This document shows positions 5,804 through 10,847 of a stretch of 10,847 bases of DNA, one piece after another. The notes under the pieces are model-generated. The model was given only the letters and a program-made list of their open reading frames with translations, had not been told where the DNA came from and did not search any database. Origin of the DNA: Alkalibaculum bacchi. Lineage in GTDB: Bacteria > Bacillota > Clostridia > Eubacteriales > Alkalibacteraceae. The translations under genes and the position numbers were made by a program. Position 1 is the stretch's first letter. Every line of letters begins with the position of its first letter. The stretch lies in contig NZ_CALNCS010000087.1 in NCBI RefSeq assembly GCF_937875145.1, positions 1 to 10,847 of the forward strand, read 5' to 3'.

Positions 5804-5842
5804 AACCATGTCACCGAGGGTGACTATTGCTTTTACTTGGAA
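5794..5842 (+). repeat. Long hairpin overlapping the scpB stop codon
   Basis: TTCCAAGTAAAA (5794-5805) and TTTTACTTGGAA (5831-5842) are perfect 12-bp inverse copies. They enclose a second perfect hairpin, GTCACC-GAG-GGTGAC (5810-5824). The TAA of scpB (5801-5803) is in the left arm. The right arm is the TTTTACTT(A/G)GAAC tail found after other hairpins of this family. It is not followed by its own T-tract; a conventional terminator comes 24 bp later. Confidence 0.7.
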
Positions 5843-5865
5843 CCTAGAACCTAGAACTTAAAACT

Positions 5866-5894
5866 AAAAAATAGCGCAGGTCGCTATTTTTTTT
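5866..5894 (+). terminator. Rho-independent terminator of scpAB
   Basis: AAAAAATAGCG (5866-5876) pairs with CGCTATTTTTT (5882-5892) around a 5-base loop, and the run of eight T ends at 5894. It separates scpAB from dacB, so dacB needs its own promoter. Confidence 0.85.
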
Positions 5895-5928
5895 GTTGTA
5901 AATTCTAAAATTCATCTAAAGGTAATAC

Positions 5929-5934
5929 TATAAT
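5929..5934 (+). promoter_or_regulatory. Possible -10 box of dacB
   Basis: A perfect TATAAT lies 63 bp before the dacB start and downstream of the scpAB terminator, but no good -35 hexamer stands 16-18 bp upstream. A promoter must lie somewhere in 5895-5985; this is the best candidate. A GTATATT at 5943-5949 resembles a SigE -35 element but has no matching -10 at the right distance. Confidence 0.35.
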
Positions 5935-5951
5935 AATATGGTGTATATTAT

Positions 5952-5982
5952 TTATCATAAAAAATCTTATCATAAATGATAA
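5952..5982. promoter_or_regulatory. TTATCATAA repeats and perfect dyad before dacB
   Basis: TTATCATAA occurs at 5952-5960 and 5967-5975, and the second copy continues into ATGATAA (5976-5982). Together they make the perfect dyad TTATCAT-AA-ATGATAA, 3 bp before the AGGAGG of dacB. It could be an operator for an unknown dimeric regulator or a weak mRNA hairpin near the ribosome site. The AT-rich context lowers its significance. Confidence 0.35.
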
Positions 5983-5996
5983 CTTAGGAGGTTCAT

Positions 5997-7160
5997 ATGA
6001 TAAAAATGTGTTCAACTGTACTATGTATCGTCATTATTTTAAGTTTCTTTCTACCAACAGCTGCTATGGCCATAGATGTGCCATCTCAGTCTGCTATATT
6101 AATTGAAGAAAAAACGGGTAGAATATTGTATAATAAGAATAGTGAAACGGAAATGGCGATGGCAAGTACTACTAAGATTATGACTGCTATTTTAGCTATA
6201 GAGTATGGGAATTTAGATGATGTGGTAGTCGTAGGTGAAGAAGCAGCTAATGTAGAAGGCTCATCTATTTACATTGAAAAGGGAGATAAAATCACTTTAG
6301 AGGATTTAGTATATGGACTCATGCTTCGCTCTGGAAATGATGCAGCTTACGCTATAGCTACTCACATTTCAGGAAGTTTAAAGAATTTTGTGGAATTGAT
6401 GAATGAGAAAGCTCAAATAATAGGGGCTACTAATACAAATTTTACAAATCCTCATGGCTTATATGAAAAAGAACATTATACTACAGCAAAAGACTTAGCT
6501 CTTATCACACAATACGCCTTTAGAAACGAAGATTTTAAAAAAATTATGAGCGCAAAAAAAACAGATATTAAAATCAACAATCAAGTTCATACTCTGTACA
6601 ATAAGAATAAACTTCTTACTGGATATGATGGAGGAAATGGCGTAAAAACAGGTTATACTATAGATGCAGGTAAATGTTTGGTTTTTTCTGCTGAAAGAGA
6701 AGGCATGCAAATGATAGGTGTAATCTTAAGGGCTAGTGATATATGGGCAGAGTCAAGAATCTTATTAGATTATGGATTTGAACAATACACCACAAAAAAT
6801 GTTATGAAAAAGGGAGAGTATATTACTTCTATATATGTAGAAGACGGCATAAATGATCAATTTAAAATCATTTCTGACGAAAATATTGACATTCCCATCA
6901 AACAAGGAGAAAATATAGAACGGGTGCTTAATGTAAACAATATTATGGCTGCTCCTATATATAACAAACAAAGAATTGGAAGTGTAGATTTCTTAATTGA
7001 TGGAGAAATCATCTATTCAAAAGACCTCTACAGCCCACAGAAGGTATACGAAAAAGATTATCTTAAGTTCTTGAAAGAGAATTTGCGAGATTATTTTAAT
7101 ATTCTTAGTCAGGAAATACCAATTGAAGCACTAGATATTAAGTGGCTAGACGCTAGTTAG
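5997..7160 (+). CDS. dacB: D-alanyl-D-alanine carboxypeptidase (DacB position)
   Basis: A second S11 carboxypeptidase, paralogous to the one at 361. The motifs are STTK (57-60), SGN (112-114) and KTG (217-219). The signal peptide covers residues 1-25 (LPTAAMA end). The catalytic domain spans about 27-255, with a PBP5-type C-terminal domain about 265-345. The terminal segment to residue 387 includes a YLKFLKENLRDYF-type amphipathic stretch. AGGAGG (5986-5991) lies 5 nt before the ATG. It sits between scpB and rluB, the place of B. subtilis dacB, whose product trims spore cortex. The adjacent spmA-spmB of that locus are missing here, so a vegetative role is possible. The stop codon overlaps an AGGTGGTAAGCAAA repeat word (7159-7172), and the last codons (CGCTAGT) resemble repeat sequence. 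The C-terminus may have been reshaped by a repeat insertion. Confidence 0.92.
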   Translation: MIKMCSTVLCIVIILSFFLPTAAMAIDVPSQSAILIEEKTGRILYNKNSETEMAMASTTKIMTAILAIEYGNLDDVVVVGEEAANVEGSSIYIEKGDKITLEDLVYGLMLRSGNDAAYAIATHISGSLKNFVELMNEKAQIIGATNTNFTNPHGLYEKEHYTTAKDLALITQYAFRNEDFKKIMSAKKTDIKINNQVHTLYNKNKLLTGYDGGNGVKTGYTIDAGKCLVFSAEREGMQMIGVILRASDIWAESRILLDYGFEQYTTKNVMKKGEYITSIYVEDGINDQFKIISDENIDIPIKQGENIERVLNVNNIMAAPIYNKQRIGSVDFLIDGEIIYSKDLYSPQKVYEKDYLKFLKENLRDYFNILSQEIPIEALDIKWLDAS

Positions 7161-7288
7161 GTGGTAAGCAAATATGCGACTAATGTCGCAGTGAAGGATG
7201 AACATGGAACAATGAATAATGAACAATTTGAAAGAGTAGCAAGATTCGCATATTTGTACTGTTCAATGTTCAATTTTCATTATTCATT
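7159..7288. repeat. Interlocking inverted repeats after dacB
   Basis: Two inverted pairs overlap in alternating order. CAAATATGCGA (7169-7179) pairs with TCGCATATTTG (7246-7256). AATGAATAATGAA (7211-7223) pairs with TTCATTATTCATT (7276-7288), extended imperfectly through AATTTGAA/TTCAATT. A small hairpin GCGAC-TAAT-GTCGC lies in the first arm (7176-7189). The region starts with AGGTGGTAAGCAAA, a word shared with the 65-bp repeats. A reading frame through it translates REP sequence and is not credible as a gene. Confidence 0.6.
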
Positions 7289-7322
7289 TAAGGTTTTCCC
7301 CGTCCAACGAACCAACCTTAAC

Positions 7323-7479
7323 TCCTGCTTAAGTCATCCTGAGCGCAGCGAAGGATCTCTACGCTCTAACTAGTGAGATAAAAATATCTAAAAACAAACG
7401 CCAAATTATCTAATAAATATTAACTGCCACCATGGGTGGCAAAGGTTTTACTTAGAACATACAACGTAGAACTTAGAAC
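7323..7479. repeat. Composite intergenic repeat, copy B
   Basis: This is the second copy of the composite at 101-250. It has the identical 26-bp REP-like module (7333-7358), an AT-rich spacer of 66 bp, the hairpin TGCCACC-ATG-GGTGGCA (7425-7441), TTTT (7446-7449) and the 30-bp ACTTAGAAC tail (7450-7479, 28/30). It ends 6 bp before the GGGAG Shine-Dalgarno of rluB. If rluB is transcribed from upstream, the hairpin would lie in its leader. The T-run is set off from the stem by AAGG and is short, so terminator strength is doubtful. Confidence 0.75.
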
Positions 7480-7497
7480 GAAAACGGGAGTGACTCA

Positions 7498-8211
7498 ATG
7501 AGATTACAAAAGTTTCTAGCCAATCATGGTGTAGATTCTAGAAGAAAGTGCGAAGAGCATATAAAAGATGGTAGGGTAAAGGTCAATAATGAAGTCATTA
7601 CTGAAATGGGTTTTATTGTGGATCCGGATCAGGATGAAGTAACCTTTGATGGTAAAAAAATTGGAACAAATGAGAAAAAGGTTTATATTATGCTGAACAA
7701 GCCACGAGGAGTCATTACATCCGTAAAGGACAATTTTAATAGGCAGACTGTATTAGACCTTGTTCATTTAGAGGAAAGGGTGTACCCTGTAGGGCGATTA
7801 GATTATGATACAGAAGGTCTTTTGCTATTAACCAATGATGGAGATTTTACTTATACAATGACCCACCCTAAGCATCATATAGGAAAGACATATGTAGCAA
7901 AAATAAAAGGTAGACCTACAAAGGCAGAAATAAAAGCCTTTGAAGGTGGTTTGATAATTGAAGATTATAAGACATCTAAGGCATCCTTTAAAGTACTTAG
8001 AGAGTTTCCAGAAAATACTCTCGTGGAGATTATAATCTGGGAAGGCAGAAACCGACAGGTGCGCAAAATGTGTGAAAAAATCAGCCACCCTGTTCTAAGC
8101 TTAAAGCGGACAAGCATTGGAAATCTTGCTCTTGGAGACTTAGAAATAGGAGCTTATCGACATTTAACAAAAAACGAAATAACATCATTAGGAGTGTTAA
8201 ATCATGATTGA
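7498..8211 (+). CDS. rluB: 23S rRNA pseudouridine synthase, RsuA/RluB family
   Basis: Converts specific uridines to pseudouridine in rRNA; the B. subtilis enzyme at this locus (YpuL) modifies 23S rRNA helix 69/PTC-region positions in the manner of RluB. An S4 RNA-binding domain (about 1-60: RLQKFLANHGVDSRRKCEEH, DGRVKVN) is followed by the synthase domain. That domain contains the signature GRLDYDTEGLLLLTNDG (99-115), whose D102 is the catalytic aspartate, and later EGRNRQVRKM. The length of 237 aa is standard. GGGAG (7486-7490) is 7 nt from the ATG. The next gene starts inside its end (8-bp overlap), showing an operon. The exact target uridine and the choice between RluB and RluE/RsuA are inferred from synteny. 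Confidence 0.9.
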   Translation: MRLQKFLANHGVDSRRKCEEHIKDGRVKVNNEVITEMGFIVDPDQDEVTFDGKKIGTNEKKVYIMLNKPRGVITSVKDNFNRQTVLDLVHLEERVYPVGRLDYDTEGLLLLTNDGDFTYTMTHPKHHIGKTYVAKIKGRPTKAEIKAFEGGLIIEDYKTSKASFKVLREFPENTLVEIIIWEGRNRQVRKMCEKISHPVLSLKRTSIGNLALGDLEIGAYRHLTKNEITSLGVLNHD

Positions 8212-8563
8212 AATAAAGATTTATGAACGAAATCAGCTAGATTTTAAACTAAATGAAGAAGAATCTACTCATGTTTGCATTATGACAGAAGAAAAAAAAA
8301 TTCTTGGAGTAGCTGGATTTACTTACTATAAACATGGAGTAATCCTTAATTTTACAGAGATGAGATTAGAGGATCCTTTCTTATTTGATGGATTGGTAAA
8401 GTCTGTGATTAATTTTACCTATAATAGAGGCGTAGATGAATTAGAAGTATACGATGAGGATACAGTCGACTATATGAATGAAAATGAAATAGAAATGATC
8501 AATAATAGAATTCTGATTAAGGAGTTCTATAGCAAAAATAGCTGTGATCATAAGAAGGTATAA
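8204..8563 (+). CDS. Small hypothetical protein with faint GNAT-like pattern
   Basis: I do not recognise a named family. The protein has 119 aa, is acidic, and has no signal peptide or membrane segment. The order of predicted elements resembles the core of a GNAT acetyltransferase: a hairpin KILGVAGFTYYKHGVILNFT (about 32-51), then MRLEDPFLFDGLVKSVINFT (53-72, strand then helix), then RGVDELEVYD (75-84). The acetyl-CoA pyrophosphate loop (Q/RxxGxG/A) is absent; LEDPFLFDG stands there. If related, it is probably a degenerate, non-catalytic GNAT fold. ATG 8204 overlaps the rluB end by 8 bp and has GGAG (8191-8194) 9 nt upstream. Its stop is 1 bp from the mnmM start. The tight packing between two RNA-modification genes suggests joint expression and perhaps a related job. 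Confidence 0.75.
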   Translation: MIEIKIYERNQLDFKLNEEESTHVCIMTEEKKILGVAGFTYYKHGVILNFTEMRLEDPFLFDGLVKSVINFTYNRGVDELEVYDEDTVDYMNENEIEMINNRILIKEFYSKNSCDHKKV

Positions 8564-8564
8564 T

Positions 8565-9125
8565 ATGAATATATTTCACATAACGAAATTAGCTCAAGAT
8601 TATGCATCCACAGCGATCACAAAAGGAGATAAAGTAATTGATGCCACAGCAGGCAATGGTGCAGACACAGTGTTTTTAGCAGAAAAGGTGGGTCAAACTG
8701 GACAAGTTTATGCTTTTGATATACAAGAAGACGCCATTAAGAACACTAAGGCTAAAGTTTTAGAAAAAGCTTATGAGAGCAGAGTTCAATTAATTCAAGA
8801 TAGCCACGCAAATATAGATCAATACGTTCAAGGCCCCATTTCATGTGCGATGTTTAATTTAGGTTATCTGCCTAAAGGAGATCCAGCCATTATCACGAAA
8901 GGGGCTTCTAGTATTAAGGCATTAAAAAAGAGCTTAGAACTATTAAAGGTAAATGGAATTATTACGATATGCGTCTATACCTCTCATGAAGGAGGAGTAG
9001 AAGAGGCCTCTATTGTAGAAGCATATCTAAAAGTACTAGATAAATACAGATACAAAGTATTAAAGTATTCCTGTTTAAATGATCAAACATCACCCTATAT
9101 TGTTTTAATTGCTCGTATGAAGTAA
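8565..9125 (+). CDS. mnmM: tRNA mnm5s2U methyltransferase, YtqB/MnmM family
   Basis: A class I SAM-dependent methyltransferase of the family once called 'rRNA methylase' (YtqB). B. subtilis and related members are now known as MnmM, which methylates nm5(s2)U at the tRNA wobble position. SAM motif I is DATAGNGADT (27-36) and the acidic ribose-binding residue is D52 in AFDIQ. The catalytic-loop signature FNLGYLPKGD (97-106) and the family hallmark YTSHEGGVEE (138-147) are present. The length of 186 aa is typical. I chose ATG 8565 because AGAAGG (8553-8558) lies 6 nt upstream; an upstream in-frame start at 8544 would overlap the preceding gene and has no such site. It is the last gene of the rluB cluster; no clear terminator follows in the AT-rich 9126-9250. 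Confidence 0.88.
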   Translation: MNIFHITKLAQDYASTAITKGDKVIDATAGNGADTVFLAEKVGQTGQVYAFDIQEDAIKNTKAKVLEKAYESRVQLIQDSHANIDQYVQGPISCAMFNLGYLPKGDPAIITKGASSIKALKKSLELLKVNGIITICVYTSHEGGVEEASIVEAYLKVLDKYRYKVLKYSCLNDQTSPYIVLIARMK

Positions 9126-9266
9126 AAATATATTTGCATAATAGGGTAGTAAATAATTTTTTTTATATTTTAATAGTCAATGGATTGGGTTTGATTTAAA
9201 ATAGGTAATTAAGAGGTTTCGTGCTCTAAAAAGAGACAAACAAAATAGATTATGCAGGTGAATATC

Positions 9267-10142
9267 GTGTCAGAGTACAAAAACTTTACAGAAATAATGT
9301 TAAAGATAAAAGAGGATTATCCAAATTTAAGCAAGGGAAATAAGCGAATCGCAGATTTTATCTTGAATAAATATGAAAAGGCAGCTTTTATGACAGCGGC
9401 AAGTCTGGGAGAAGCTGTAGGTGTGAGTGAGGCTACAGTAGTGCGCTTTGCTAATTACCTTGGTTTTAATGGATATCCAAGATTTAAAAAAGTCTTACAA
9501 GAAATGATAAAAACAAAATTGACTACTACTCAGCGAATTGATATGTCTTTAGACAAATTTGACGAGGAACATCTGTTAAATGATATTCTAACAGCAGATA
9601 TTGATAATATCCGCTATACTCTAGATGAATTTGATAAAGATAGATTTCAAAAGGTAATTGACTTGATTGTAAATGCACAAACAGTTTATATAGTAGGTTT
9701 TCGTACTACTTCCCTTCTGACAGAGTTTTTAGGATATTATCTGGATTTATTACTCAATCAGGTAAAAGTAATTGATTCTAAAGTAGGCGATATTTACGAA
9801 CAAATTATTCATGCAAAACCTGGTGATGTAGTCATAGGGATTAGCTTTCCAAGGTATTCTTCCAAAACATACGAGTCTATGAAATTTCTAAAGGAGCGTG
9901 GTCTTAAAGTTGTGGCGATAACGGACAATGAAATGTCACCTATTACAAGGATTAGCGACTATTATCTTATTGCAAAGAGCAATATCATCTCTTTTGTAGA
10001 TACGATTACTGCTCCAATGAGTCTTATGAATGCTATAATTGTAGCCGTTGGCCTTAGAAATAGAGAAAAGACAAAAGAGATTTTTAATGAACTAGAAGAA
10101 ATTTGGGCTGAGCATTATATATATGATAACAGTCAATCTTAA
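9267..10142 (+). CDS. MurR/RpiR-family transcriptional regulator
   Basis: A DNA-binding regulator that usually senses a phosphosugar. The N-terminal HTH_6 domain covers about 15-85 (LSKGNKRIADFIL; helix-turn-helix ASLGEAVGVSEATVVRFANY). A SIS sugar-isomerase-like domain covers about 125-265 (TVYIVGF, GDVVIGISFPRYSS, LKVVAITDNEMSPI, SDYYLIA). I prefer the GTG at 9267 because AGGTGA (9256-9261) is 5 nt before it. An in-frame ATG at 9252 has no Shine-Dalgarno and would itself contain that site. The difference is five residues. No sugar-metabolism gene is adjacent, so the effector and targets are unknown. It stands 141 bp from mnmM with no promoter that I can defend, and 22 bp before the next gene, with which it may be co-transcribed. 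Confidence 0.9.
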   Translation: MSEYKNFTEIMLKIKEDYPNLSKGNKRIADFILNKYEKAAFMTAASLGEAVGVSEATVVRFANYLGFNGYPRFKKVLQEMIKTKLTTTQRIDMSLDKFDEEHLLNDILTADIDNIRYTLDEFDKDRFQKVIDLIVNAQTVYIVGFRTTSLLTEFLGYYLDLLLNQVKVIDSKVGDIYEQIIHAKPGDVVIGISFPRYSSKTYESMKFLKERGLKVVAITDNEMSPITRISDYYLIAKSNIISFVDTITAPMSLMNAIIVAVGLRNREKTKEIFNELEEIWAEHYIYDNSQS

Positions 10143-10164
10143 ACAAGAAAGTAGAAGAGAATAT

Positions 10165-10847
10165 ATGAGCAAAATTGTCGTTATTGGCGGAGGAGCAGCA
10201 GGTATGATGGCTGCTGGAACTGCAGGTGCGAGACATGAAGTAATATTATTAGAAAAAAATGAAAAACTAGGCAAAAAGATGTTTATAACGGGAAAAGGCA
10301 GATGTAATTTTACAAATGCCTGTGAAATAGAAGAGCTCATTGAAAATGTAGTCACCAATAAATCTTTTCTCTACAGTGCTTTTTATACTTTTAGCAATAC
10401 AAGCACCATACAGCTTTTTAATGAACTAGGTTTAAGAGAAAAGGTGGAAAGAGGCAATAGGGTTTTTCCACAAAGTGACAAATCTAGTGATGTCATTAAA
10501 GCAATGAGCAAGTATTTAGAAAAGAACAATGTAGAGGTAAGGCTAAATACTACGGTAAAGGATCTTTTAACTGAAGATGGTAAAATCAAAGGAGTCTTAT
10601 TAGAGAATGGTCAAACTATCGAATGTGATGGTGTTATTTTAGCTACCGGAGGAGTTACCTATAGTCAGACAGGCTCTACTGGAGATGGGTATATATTTGC
10701 TAAAAAGTTAGGACATGGAATTATTGAGCCAAAAGGAGCTCTTATTCCCCTTGTAAGCGAGGATTCTTTTGTGAAGGAATTACAGGGGCTTTCCTTAAAA
10801 AATGTTAGTATATCCCTCTTTAAGGGCAATAAAAAGGTAAAAGAAGT
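10165..10847 (+). CDS. NAD(P)/FAD-dependent oxidoreductase, HI0933 family (3' end cut)
   Basis: The first ~227 codons of a flavoprotein of the HI0933/YhiN type (aminoacetone oxidase-like family, usually about 400 aa). The translation begins MSKIVVIGGGAAGMMAAGTA. It shows the Rossmann dinucleotide motif GGGAAG (8-13), the FAD-ribose-binding acid at the end of the second strand (LLEKN, E30), and the family signature TGKGRCNFTN (42-51). A further FAD-contact motif, ILATGG, lies at about 166-171, followed by TGSTGDGY. The physiological substrate of this family is not well established. The start has a weak AGAAGAGA (about 10153-10160) just upstream. The window ends before the C-terminal domain. 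It follows the RpiR gene by 22 bp. Confidence 0.9.
   Translation, partial: MSKIVVIGGGAAGMMAAGTAGARHEVILLEKNEKLGKKMFITGKGRCNFTNACEIEELIENVVTNKSFLYSAFYTFSNTSTIQLFNELGLREKVERGNRVFPQSDKSSDVIKAMSKYLEKNNVEVRLNTTVKDLLTEDGKIKGVLLENGQTIECDGVILATGGVTYSQTGSTGDGYIFAKKLGHGIIEPKGALIPLVSEDSFVKELQGLSLKNVSISLFKGNKKVKE

Noticed and set aside
5943..5975. SigE-type sporulation promoter for dacB (GTATATT)
   Set aside because: No CATACAnT-like -10 at 13-15 bp; the nearest CATA sequences are at the wrong distance.
7161..7373. A 70-codon open frame after dacB, containing the peptide SHPERSEGS
   Set aside because: It is translated entirely from repeat DNA. The HPERSEGS-type peptide is what the GTCATCCTGAG...GAAGGATCT repeat gives in one frame and is a known source of spurious proteins. 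There is no RBS.

Overview
The window comes from a low-GC, Gram-positive, Clostridia-type genome. Genes are AT-rich, ribosome binding sites are strong (AGGAGG, GGAGG), every convincing gene lies on the + strand, and the gene content matches a known Firmicutes neighbourhood. The order dacF - lysA - (site-2 protease) - scpA - scpB - dacB - rluB is the skeleton of the Bacillus subtilis dacF/spoIIA/spoVA/lysA ... scpAB ... dacB/spmAB/rluB region. The genus cannot be named from the sequence alone; an anaerobic clostridial lineage is the best guess.

Layout. Positions 1-360 are intergenic: repeats, a terminator and the dacF promoter. dacF (361-1548) encodes a secreted D-Ala-D-Ala carboxypeptidase. 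lysA (diaminopimelate decarboxylase) follows with its own sigma-A promoter, but it is split by a frameshift at about 2563-2570. A 394-bp repeat-rich gap leads to a site-2-type membrane metalloprotease (3365-4009). A second, 542-bp repeat-rich gap leads to scpA-scpB (condensin accessory proteins), which end at a strong terminator. Next is a second carboxypeptidase (dacB, 5997-7160) and a third repeat-rich gap (7161-7497). Then comes a tight cluster: rluB, a small unrecognised protein with a faint GNAT-like pattern, and mnmM (YtqB-type methyltransferase). A MurR/RpiR-family regulator and the first ~227 codons of an HI0933-family flavoprotein close the window.

The coding genes are mostly housekeeping: cell-wall trimming, lysine/DAP metabolism, chromosome segregation, and rRNA/tRNA modification. 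Two things stand out. First, the sporulation genes that B. subtilis carries at two of these junctions (spoIIA-spoVA between dacF and lysA; spmA-spmB between dacB and rluB) are absent here. They have either been lost or moved. Second, the intergenic DNA is packed with dispersed, mostly palindromic repeat modules: a 65-bp repeat, a REP-like 26-bp repeat, hairpins with a shared C(A/G)CC...GGTG core followed by TTTTACTTAGAAC, GAAAGC-word tracts, and composite inverted repeats. They recur in similar order in different gaps. I found no CRISPR array, tRNA, rRNA, transposase, phage gene or defence system.
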